From NCBI GenBank assembly GCA_965153355.1, contig OZ231126.1, forward strand, positions 3,596,001-3,660,000: DNA of 64,000 bases, given 5' to 3'. Numbering within the stretch: position 1 is the stretch's first letter; the number at the start of each line of letters is the position of its first letter. Origin of the DNA: Flaccisagitta enflata (lineage: Eukaryota; Chaetognatha; Sagittoidea; Aphragmophora). Positions 9,965 through 19,617 of this stretch are shown piece by piece. Position numbers and translations under genes: made by a program. The notes below the pieces were generated by a model, which saw only the letters and a list, made by a program, of their open reading frames with translations, was not told the origin of the DNA and did no database searches.

Positions 9965-10330
9965 TTGGCTCATCCTAACAAGACTCCCAGACAGCAGTGG
10001 TCAGCGGTACCAATCGCTTCTAAGCTAGGACCCCATGCTTGGATGTCGTAGTGGCCACGAAGGAGTGGATGACCTAATTGACCTATACACTTTTTATTTT
10101 TTATAAGAACCTAGTTTATAAGAACATCAAGGCTTGAAATTGCGCTAAAATTAAGAACATCGTAGTTATTTTATTAGTAGCTATCTCTATCTCTTTGGAA
10201 GGCTTCGGCCAAAAAATGACGTTCTTATAAAAAATAAAAAGTGTACTTGGTTCAGATTGGAGCAGGATCTGAGCACGGAGCCTGAGATTTGAGCAGAGGC
10301 TGTATGAAAGCAGAGGTTCAAAAAATGACT
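9965..10330 (+). repeat. GGTCAGCGGTACC-family repeat, copy with a MITE inserted
   Basis: Matches 62632-62890 in order and orientation: CTCATCCTAACAAG, CAGCAGTGGTCAGCGGTACC, CCATGCTTGGATGT, GGATGACCTA, then GATTGGAGCAGGATCTGAGC and GAGCAGAGGCTG. This copy is interrupted by the mariner-type MITE at 10088-10243, which the other copy lacks. Confidence 0.75.
10088..10243. mobile_element. Tc1/mariner-type MITE with 23 bp TIRs and TA duplication
   Basis: A 156 bp element with perfect inverted ends that start CACTTTTTATTTTTTATAAG and run to GAAC, flanked by TA on both sides. The paralogous repeat at about 62780 shows the uninserted site (CCTATGCTTGG against CCTATA-element-TACTTGG), confirming both boundaries. 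No transposase is present. Confidence 0.9.
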
Positions 10331-10354
10331 TAATTTACATTCAAAAGAACGTAC

Positions 10355-10605
10355 AGTCGAGCTTCACTAGAGCGCACCCGCTAATAAGGCATCCCTCGCT
10401 ATTTGGCATGATTTCACTTTTTTGCCTTAGTTTTATTGTTGATGAAAACCCGTCTATAGCGCACCCGCCTACAAGGCAAATTTCACTAGAAGGCATGAAA
10501 AAGTGGTGAGATAGTTTTTTTTTGCTCGCTTAGAAGGCATCAGAAGAAGAAAAAGAAGAAGAAGAAGAAGAAGAAGAAGAAGAAGAAGAAGAAGAAGAAG
10601 AAGAA

Positions 10606-10637
<32 letters not shown>

Positions 10638-11415
10638 AGAAGAGAAAGAAGATGAGGAAGAAGAAGAAAAAGAGGAGGAAGAAGAAGAAGAAGAAGAAGA
10701 AGAAGAAGAAGAAGAAGAAGAAGAAGAAGAAGAAGAAGAAGAAGAAGAAGAAGAAGAAGAAGAAGAAGAGGAAGGAGGAGGAAGAGAAAGATGTGGTTTT
10801 TGAGATGGAAGATTTTGACGACAATATCGATATTGCCCAAGTTTCGATGATGATTCCGATGCATCGCGATGACGATGATTCCGATGCATCGCGATGACGA
10901 TGGTCAAGATGAAGACGGTGCAGAAATCAATAACGATGATGACGATAAGAAAATGGGAGGAATGATGCCGCCCACAACCACCAGTTATTTTTCACTGTCT
11001 TAACTCTTGATATGGAAAAGAAATAAGAAAGATCTTGACGCCACAACATTGGTGGAATCATTGGCCTTGATTTAAGACAAAAAACTTTTCTCTTGTGCTA
11101 TGTTCATCTACCTCCAGTCAATTTTGTCCTTCACTTAGTCAATTTTTGGTTTGTAGGTTCCTCTTTATGTTTGCCAGTATGTCTACACGTGGTTACTTGT
11201 CTATCTCTTTGTTTAGTTTTTTAGTTTTTTTAGTTTTTTTATTATTTTTCCTCCCACATGGCATTGGGTAAATCACTCTGGCAAGAACAACCTGTAAGAA
11301 AGAATCAAGAATCAATGTTAACCATAGCGAAAGTCATGCCCGGCAATAAGGCATCCCGCCTTGAAGGCACAAAATGTGTAGGTCCCTTCAAATGCCTTCT
11401 AGTGAAGCTTAAGTG
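10355..11415. mobile_element. possible pogo/Tigger-like non-autonomous element
   Basis: The left end CAGTCGAGCTTCACTAGA and the reversed right end CACTTAAGCTTCACTAGA pair over about 18 bp and are flanked by TA (10353-10354 and 11416-11417). Subterminal AAGGCA motifs recur on both sides (GCTAATAAGGCATC at 10380 and CAATAAGGCATC at 11343). The body holds the GAA microsatellite and no transposase frame. TIR style and TA duplication suggest the pogo branch of Tc1/mariner; the family is inferred. Confidence 0.5.
10541..10772. repeat. (GAA)n microsatellite
   Basis: About 75 GAA triplets with a few GAG/AAA interruptions. It generates long Lys, Leu, Ser and Phe homopolymer frames on both strands, none of which is a gene. 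Confidence 0.97.
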
Positions 11416-11417
11416 TA

Positions 11418-12009
11418 GTTCGAAGTGCTCTGTTATTCGTGTTTATGTCCAGCTCGACGCCGGCGCGTTTCTAGTGAAGATGAATAACGCGTTTCTCTCT
11501 GTAAAACGCGATAACAGCGTGAACACATATTCACGAATTTCCACTGTCCCATGAGGGAGTGCGCAAAGTGAGTGAGCGAGTCCGTGAGCAAAGCGAGTGA
11601 GTGGAGCAAAGCGGAGCGCTGCAGAGCGAGTGAACAGAGTGAGCAGTGCGAGCGGACGAACGTAGCGAGCGACCGAGTGGCCCGTTAAAAACGCGATTGT
11701 TTCTGACTAGAAACGCCCCCTTAGTACTTGAGTGGGACAAAGGCAACGGCATCGACAAAGACGTCAAAAATTTTCGGTTATTCTTGTTTTTGTCCAGCTG
11801 TAAGGAATGAAAGCTGTAAAAGCAGCTTGGCGGGACCCTATTAATGCCTTGGAAGAATGTGATTAATATTTTCGTGGAGTAGTCATAGCTCCAGATGGTA
11901 TAGTCTAAATAATCGTCCAGATGGTATAGTCTATATAATCGTCCCGCCGATAACTTCGACCCTGCAGCCGTGAGGGATCAGGTGCAGGCTTGTGGAAAAG
12001 TCTTGGCTT
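11418..12009. other. GAGCGAGTGAGC-rich and unassigned DNA
   Basis: 11565-11680 is an irregular GAGCGAG/GTGAGC simple sequence flanked by AACGCG-containing inverted stretches (about 11485-11510 and 11690-11715). The motif TGTCCAGCT occurs at 11447 and 11792 and also in the peptide-gene upstream regions (14271, 62922). No gene is supported. Confidence 0.45.
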
Positions 12010-12408
12010 CGCAATAGTTAACTTTAACTAGTAAGTTAACTTGTTAAAATTCTGAAAACCCCTAAAGTTAAGTAGGAGAAATTAACTAGTTCAAAAAGTT
12101 AATGATTTATGAGAAAAAATGGGAAAAATCACCCTTCTTTCCTTCAAATAACATGATATTTCGTGACATGAAGAAAAAGTATTTGGGTTGTAACACAGAA
12201 ACATGGAAACTTGAGCATTTTTAGCCTAAAGCAGTAAAATCAATACTGAAATTATTGATAGATTTAAAAAATGTATTAAAATAATTCCAATTTTCTGTAA
12301 ATTCTGCTCTTTATAATGGGAAATTTTTAACTATTTTAGCTAGTTAACTAGTGAAATTTCTTGTTAGTTAACTATTAACTAGTTAATTTGAAAATCTTAA
12401 CTATTGCG
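12010..12408. mobile_element. TIR-bounded AT-rich MITE candidate
   Basis: A 399 bp element whose left end CGCAATAGTTAA and reversed right end CGCAATAGTTAA match exactly. Both subterminal regions are rich in AGTTAACTAGTTAA. No clear target duplication could be defined and no protein is encoded. Confidence 0.55.
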
Positions 12409-12582
12409 ACTCCTATGGAAAACCAGTTGATTTCGTCTCCTTTCCCACGGATCAGCGCCACGGGACAATGACTTGGATTTTTGCAGCCTTAGTTATGCTT
12501 TAGAGCTTGTTTTTAGGTAATCCTTTGATTGTTCTCATTCAAAATATTTGAACATTGGAAACGAGGTAAATGTTCTTCCATA

Positions 12583-13934
12583 ATGCCCAACCCAGCGCCA
12601 GATGCAAATGAGACTCCTGCGACATCCATCCCTGTTGAGAATTTCCAATCTGGAAAACACGTTTTAGAAGCGAATGGCGAATGGCGAAAATGGAGTCATT
12701 GTTGCATTAACACCAGCACGTCAACAATTCCTCTGCAAACTAAATGCCATAACTCGCGATGTCCTCAGAAACTGCACAGGCCTGCATATTCTTGACTTCC
12801 CTCCCCCCGGTGGGGAGGGGGAAATCAAAGAGGGAAAAAAGAGAAAAAAGAAAATTGGGGGAAAATTTAACTTTTGGCAGTACCAAATCATAAATACTGA
12901 TTAGTAAAACACTAAAACATAATTTAACCCTTAAGACAGCGTCCCCTCGAAGACAACATTTGTGTTTCAAAGAGGGTAAAAATTGAAATTATGAATGAAT
13001 GAAAATAGAAAAACAAGTCAATGAGAGTGATTCAGATAGCTCAGACACTATATTTAAAAGAAAAATTTGCATTTATTTTGCAAGAAAAATCAAGTTTAGC
13101 CAACATTACTAAAAAAATTTTTTTGAAAATTTCTACTTTTTTTACTTTTGGTCACTGACAAGGTCCTGGTCTAAATTCTTAATTTGCATAGAAAATGAAA
13201 AAATGAAAAAACAAAGGACATAGTTCTCTTCCCAAATTGATTACAGAGAGAACTATGTTTTTCAAAATGCAAAATTTACCTGTTTATGGCTTTCTTAGAA
13301 TTTAGACCACAGAAAATGAAAAAAAGTGTACAAGCAGAAATTTGCTAAAAAACATCATTTTCCTGCTTGTTTTCATTTGAAATGCATAGTTCAAATTACT
13401 TTTTTGGTCAGAATATGATGATAAGGTATACACCAAGTGTCTTTAGAGACAATTTGTCTACTAAAAGCATTCCAGCTTCATCATTGTCTTGATAATGATG
13501 CAAAAAGTATGGTGAAACACTTAATTTTCCCTCGAAAATTCGCCGTCTTAACTACACTGTTTGACTGCCTTATGGGGAAGAAAATCATAGATTTTTGCAA
13601 CGCGACGCGACACGGGGAAGAAAATCAAAGGCGGGGGGGGGGGGAATCAAAAGCGACTCAAGAATATACACCCCTGAAACTGCATCAAAGGCAATTGGGA
13701 GGAACTCGAGGTTGAGCTCCAAAGCCTGCTTATTGACCCACGGGAAAAATACAAATGGCTAATATCAATAAAAGTTCCGCCAAATGGGATGGAAAAGCGA
13801 AAATTTCCAAGCTCTTGCCAGTTGCCACAAGGGTCAAGAATGCACTTATGATCCAATTGAGAAACAGACCAACTGGGATGACAAATTTTTCTTTTGATTC
13901 AAAGGAGCTTTGGCTCAAATCTTGGTTGCAATGA
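12583..13934 (+). pseudogene. broken gene of unknown function, split by a hAT element
   Basis: Once the hAT element (12777-13676) and one copy of its target duplication are discounted, an open frame runs across the insertion site with balanced, protein-like composition (for example LTPARQQFLCKLN before it and NWEELEVELQSLL after it). Three lesions are visible. A 7 bp tandem duplication (GCGAATG at 12670-12676 and 12677-12683) shifts the frame. The hAT insertion follows codon AAC TGC. A second frameshift near 13795-13805 moves the frame from one ending at 13851 to one ending TGA 13932-13934. The start ATG at 12583 is the first in frame. Total coding potential is about 145 residues. I do not recognise the family; it could be a retrocopy or a transposon-derived gene. 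Confidence 0.55.
12777..13676 (+). mobile_element. non-autonomous hAT element, 900 bp, with 8 bp target duplication
   Basis: The ends read CAGGCCTGCATATTCTTGA and, reversed, CAGGGGTGTATATTCTTGA, and are flanked by AAACTGCA at 12769-12776 and 13677-13684. Both features are typical of hAT elements. G- and C-runs lie just inside both ends. The interior matches the remnant at 60966-61584, and the ends match the short element at 63685-63999. No transposase frame is present. Confidence 0.9.
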
Positions 13935-13989
13935 GGACGCAATCGAAAATTGTTGTTTGTTTGTTTTTTTTCCCTTTTTTTTTTTTTTT

Positions 13990-14105
13990 TTGCAAATCTG
14001 CACTGTATCTCCATCATGAAAATATACCACGTGCTTGGTGTTGACGGTTAAAGGATGTTGATCATTGACGACTACGCACTGGTCAGCGTCACTGGTGTAA
14101 AAGAA
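13990..14105 (-). other. exon-like coding fragment on the minus strand
   Basis: On the minus strand a frame at 14105-13993 reads with protein-like composition (for example TSDADQCVVVND and VYFHDGDTVQIC) and then enters an A-run of about 17 bases. It could be the end of a retrocopied gene or chance. No splice sites or family were recognised. Confidence 0.25.
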
Positions 14106-14304
14106 TAACAAATGGGTAAATGATCACTGGGAATGATGGAATGATCCGACGGATAAAGAGCTAACAATGATCGAAGCTATAATTACTCCACGGTAATATT
14201 TATCACATTCTTCCATAGCATCAATAGAGTCCCGCCATGCTGCTTATACAGTTTTTCATCCCCTACACAGCTTGACGCCGCTCTAAGGTAATTAAATTTG
14301 TGCT

Positions 14305-14897
14305 AACACCCCTGACAAAACTGGGAACATATGTCATAAGGAGTGAAATATTGGCCCCGGCTCTACAAGATTTGAAATAGAAATAGCAAAAATATCATAC
14401 TTTGACATAGTAAAGCAACCGAGAGGAATTGTTCATCGGTAGAAGGGTGAGAAGGTAATAAGTCAGAAATGGCAAATTAGGTTTTTTACTAATTTTCCCC
14501 ACAATACTTTTACATAAAGAAGGTACGTATTTATATTTACAGCTGTTTTTCGTGGTCTGTACCCAGGCCATTTGACTTTGATGGCTGGAGACTTACTACT
14601 TAAATGATTCTAAGGAAATGGGGCCAAGAAAAGGACAGGGGCGACCCTTAAAACTAATAGAATTGTGCTCTAAGTAAATTACTAATAATGGACAAAGTGC
14701 GACCGTCTCTTGTCAGAAAATGATGTTATAATGACTTGAATAGGCTTTAAACCTAGTATTTGAATAATTTTTGACGTAACTTGAATCGAATTTACACCAG
14801 AGTGTGTGGAAATATCCCATAGTGACATTCAAATCATTTTGTCACAGTCAAATGAATGAAACTCAACCTCAGTTCGCCTAATTTTGTCAGGGGTGTT
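14305..14897. mobile_element. TIR-bounded element inserted upstream of the peptide gene
   Basis: A 593 bp segment whose ends AACACCCCTGACAAAACT and (reversed) AACACCCCTGACAAAATT match at 17 of 18 bases. The paralogous upstream region at 62935-62985 runs straight through this point (TTTTGTACTACCATT...AGTGGCGTAGGAC), so the segment is an insertion. No target duplication is clear, and the superfamily was not assigned. Confidence 0.65.
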
Positions 14898-14995
14898 CTG
14901 ACCAACTTAGTGGCTTAGGACAACGTTGATAACGACAACGACGAGCATGACTAGGGATTTTATGACATTTAAATTCAAATGCGTTTGCCATTTGT

Positions 14996-15032
14996 CAGGC
15001 TGTCAGTTGTCAGCTGTCAGCTGTCAGCTGCA
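14996..15032. repeat. GTCAGCT heptamer repeat
   Basis: Five to six copies of a 7-8 bp unit (GTCAGCT) about 100 bp upstream of the peptide-gene TATA box. The paralogue at 63085 has only a short GTCAGCTGCCAGCTGC, so the array expanded in this copy. Confidence 0.75.
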
Positions 15033-15114
15033 ATCTTGCAACTCCTTTTGTAAAAAAAAACATTCCTCTCTCAGTTCCCACAAATGAAATATTTTCTTAT
15101 CACGTAGAAAGATG

Positions 15115-15124
15115 TATATAAAAG
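15115..15124 (+). promoter_or_regulatory. TATA box of the secreted-peptide gene
   Basis: TATATAAAAG lies about 100 bp before the donor of a first untranslated exon (15221). Transcription is expected to start near 15145-15155. The paralogous promoter at 63412-63421 has a degraded version (GAGTGTAAAAG). Confidence 0.7.
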
Positions 15125-15144
15125 CCCGCAAAATTATTCTCATG

Positions 15145-15221
15145 ATATTGTCTCTGATGAAAAAAGATCTGAAGAAGAAGAACACCAGCTAAATCAAAAT
15201 TAACACAAAAAGGCAAAAAAG
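15145..15221 (+). other. untranslated exon 1 of the secreted-peptide gene
   Basis: It ends with the donor AAAAAAG|GTGAGTT (cut after 15221). The exon and its donor are conserved in the paralogue at about 63440-63518. The likely acceptor for the next exon is TTTACAG at 15617-15623, giving a short leader before the ATG at 15675. The exact transcription start is inferred from the TATA position. Confidence 0.6.
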
Positions 15222-15674
15222 GTGAGTTACCATTAACAAGCCTAATACCTAGGGCAACGATGTGTTCCTTTTATGCATTTTTTAAAGTTACAACAGATTA
15301 TTCTTTCCAAGTCTCAAAGTCATTATTTTTAACTCATTTTGAAGCTCAATCCTTTGCTGTGGTATACTTGATATACGTATACTTATAAATATAAAGACAG
15401 AGTCTGGAATAAAATTGTTACGGCCTGTTACGCTGTGGGAAATGTATTTGTTCGTAGAAACATATTAGCACTTTAGTTTTTGCTCACATTGTTTTACTTA
15501 CACAAAGCCTCTAGCTATTTGCAAATTTCAGTATTTTTTTTTCAACAACACTAGAGCCGATGTCCTAAGCTTTCACACATCTTTTGGGACGTTTAATTTT
15601 GTATTTCACTTTCGTCTTTACAGGTTTTGTCTTCTTTTAATATTCTTCCTTCATACTTTTCAAAGCCCGGGAAA

Positions 15675-18600
15675 ATGTTCGACAAGAAATTGGCCGTTGT
15701 GTTGATTTTCCTTCTCGTCTCAGTCATTATGGCTGAAAGGTAAGATCAACACTAGGGTGGTCGGGGATAAGGGTAAAATCACATTGCATATATGTATCAA
15801 ATTAGAAGGGTTTCCCACATACACAAGGAGAGGTCTGAGTTTGCAATGCGTCGCGAGGAAGAAAATCAAAGGCAGGGGTGGGAATGAAATCAAAAGCCAC
15901 TCAATTATATACACTACTGTTGATTTCACACCCCAACTAGTGAGAAATCCTTCTTTTATTGTGCAAAGGGTCCAAGTATATCAATGTTTGTAATCTGATC
16001 AAATTCCCAACCACCCTGAGGTAATACCAGGGGTGTATAACTGTATATTATTGAGTCGTTTTGATTCTCTGTCTCTCTGTCTTTCTGCCTCCCTCTGTCT
16101 TTCTACCTCTGTCTTTCTGCCTCTCTCTGTCTCTCTCTGTCTTTCTGTCTCTCTCCGTCTCTCTTTGTCTCTCTCTCTCTCTCTCTCTTTCTCTTTCTCT
16201 AAATATTTACGACTTTTTTCCTACGGCGATTAGCCGCCTTTATTGGCAGATGAGCTTCACGAGAGCGCGTGCTAAGAGATTGAACAAAATTAAGCCTTTT
16301 TAGGTAAAGCTGCCTTGTAGTCCTTGTACGTATGTAAAAACAACTGAAAAATAGTCGCAAAAGCGTTAGATGGTCAGCGGTACCCGTTGCCCCAGTGTCT
16401 GTGTATGTGAGTGTGATGGTGAGAGGGGCAGTGGCCCCGAAGGAGCCGGTGACCTAAGCTCAGTAAGTTTGGGAGCTTGAGGCTGGAATTTGAGCCTTGC
16501 TGCAAGGATTTGAGCCTTCAAGCTGGGATTTAAGCCTCAAAGCTGGAATTTGAAACTAGAGGCTGGAGTTTGAGCCTTAAGGCTGAAATTTGAGCCTCAA
16601 GGCTGGATTTTGAGCCTCGAGGTTGGTATTTGAGCCTTGAGGCTGGAATTTTAGCCTCCAGGCTGGGATTTGAGCCTCGAGGTTGGAGTTTGAGCCTCAA
16701 GGCTGAAATTTTAACCTCAAGGCTGGAATTTGAACCTCAAGGTTGGTATTTGAGCCTTGAGGCTGGAACTATAGCTTCCAGCCTGGAATTTGTGCCTCGA
16801 GGCTGGAATTTGAGCCTCATGGCTGGAGTTTAAACCTTGAGGCTCAGAAGGGGGGGGGGGACAGACGAGGGAGAAGGAGGAGAAGAAAGAGGAGAAATTT
16901 CCCCTATGTGTGAATGCATACCGTCTGAGGAATAAGTCTCTGTAGAGTTTCATAAAAAGGGCGAATCCGGGGACCCCTATGAAGTTGGGTCTTGAAATGT
17001 GCGTAATACCTTGGGGAACACTAATCCAGGCTTGCTTGACCCAATATCAGGTGCGTGTTCGAATGTCTCAAAAAAAAGTGCCCAAAATGGCCGTTTTTGG
17101 CGTTTTTTTGCCTAAAAACCATCTTAAACTTGGAGTAGAGCCATGAAATTTTAAGTGCACATGTATTAGACCCTAATTGTGCTGTATGTAAAAAATTATG
17201 AGTCTGTGAAAATTTTAAGGTACCTAAAATTTGAAAAAACTGCTTTTTCGCGATTTTCTAAATAAAAAAAAAATTCGTTACCCCCCTAAAAGTTGACCGA
17301 TTTGGACAAAATTTTTACTGGAGGTATTTCACATTATGGACTACCTCCATAAAAATCGGAGCACTTGAAGTACCAAAAATTGCCTTCAAAAATCCAAAAT
17401 TCGGGAAAAAAATACCCAAAAATCGTCTTTGGGCCTGAGACATTGCCATGATATGGCAGGCACCTATGAACCATGGGCTGAAATTCCTTTAGGGGACTCT
17501 TGGTGATGCCCAAAAAAAATTTGGTGGCCCTGAGAGCCTTTTTTGGGTGTCAAATAACAATTTAATGAAGACCGTAAAACAAAAAATCGCGAAAATGGCC
17601 AATTTTAGGCCTCTTTTCAACCTGTAACCTAAAAAAAAGTTGAAAAATGGCCCTGAAATTTCAAATGCACATGTATAAGACCCTACTGAAGCTTTTTTGT
17701 AAACAAATTAAAGTTTTTGAAAATTTCATGGTACCTTAATTTTGAAACAAGGCCAACACCTATAAGTGCGAGACTTACAGACAACACCTATAAGTGCGAG
17801 ACTTACAGACAAAGAGTGACTTAGAATGACTTAGAATGACTTTCAATGACTTAGAATGACCTAAAATGACCAAAATTGACTTAAAATGACTAAAAAAACG
17901 AAAAACCAAAAATAACTTAAAATAACTTAAAATGACTTAAAATGACTTAAAATGACTTAGACTGACTCAAAATGACTTAGAATAACTATAAATGACTTAA
18001 AATGACTTAAAATGACCTGAGAGTTGACGTTATAGTACAAAAAAGTAAAGTGTGACGGACCGACGGACGGACGGACCGACAGACCGACGGACGGACCGAC
18101 AAAGCGGGTTGTAGAGTCGCGTGCACGCGACTAAAAACGGCTATTTCGCGATTTTTTAAACAATAAAAATTTTTGTTACCCCCCTAAAAGTTGACCGATT
18201 TTGACAAAATTTTTACTGGAGGTATTTCACATTATTGACTACCTCCATGTAAAATTTCATCAAAATCGGAGCACTTGAAGTACCCAATATTGCCTTCGAA
18301 AATCCAAAATTCTGGGAAAAAAAACCCAAAAATCGTCTTTGGGCCTGAGACATTGCCATGATATGGCAGGCACCTCTGAACCATGGGCTGAAATTCCTTT
18401 AGGGGACTCTTGGTGATGCCCAAAAAAAATTTGGTGACCCTGAGAGCCTTTTTTGGGTGTAAAATAACAATTTATTGAAGACCGTAAAACCAAAAATCGC
18501 GAAAATGGCCAATTTTAGGCCTCTTTTCAACCTGTAACCTAAAAAAAAGTTGAAAAATGGCCCTGAAATTTCAAATGCACATGTATAAGACCCTACTGAA

Positions 18601-19548
18601 GCTTTTTTGTAAACAAATAAAAGTTTTTGAAAATTTTATGGTGCCTTAATTTTGAAAAATCGGCTATTTCGCGATTTTTAAAAAGAAAAAAAAAGCTGTT
18701 ACCCCCCTAAAAGTTGACCGATTCAGACAAAATTTTTACTGGAGGTATTTCACATTATGGACTACCTCCATGTAAAATTTCATCAAAATCGGAGCACTTT
18801 AAGTACCCAATATTGCCTCCGAAAATCAAAAATTCTGGAAAAAAAAACCCAAAAATCGTCTTTGGGCCTGAGACATTGCCATGATATGGCAGGCACCTAT
18901 GAACCATGGGCTGAAATTCCTTTAGGGGACTCTTGGTGATGCCCAAAAAAAATTTGGTGACCCTGAGAGCCTTTTTTGGGTGTCAAATAACAATTTATTG
19001 AAGACCGTAAAACCAAAAATCGCGAAAATGGTCAATTTTAGGCCTCTTTTCAACCTGTAACTTAAAAAAAGTTGAAAAATGGCCCTGAAATTTCAAATGC
19101 ACATGTGTAAGATCCTACTGAAGGTTTTTTGTAAACAAATTAAAGTTTTTGAAAATTTTATGGTACCTTAATTTTGAAAAAACGGCTATTTCGCGATTTT
19201 TAAAAAGAAAAAAAAAGCCGTTACCCCCCTAAAAGTTGACCGATTTTGACAAAATTTTTACTGGGGATACTTCATATCATGAATTACCTCCATGTAAAAT
19301 TTCATCAAAATCGGAGCACTTTAAGTACCCAAAACAGCCTTCGAAAATCCAATATTCGCCCAAAAATACCCAAAAAATTGTCTTTGAGCCTGAGATATTG
19401 CCAAAATGTGGCAGGCACCTGTGAACCATGGGCTGAAATTCCTTTAGGGAACTTTTGGTGATGCTCCGAAAAAATTTGGTGACCCTGAAAGCCTTTTTTG
19501 GGTGTCAAATAATGATTGTGAAGTGCAATTACTCACCCTTCTCTCTCA

Positions 19549-19617
<69 letters not shown>

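Noticed and set aside
10469-10907. Poly-Leu, poly-Ser, poly-Phe and poly-Lys frames
   Set aside because: They are translations of the GAA microsatellite in different frames.
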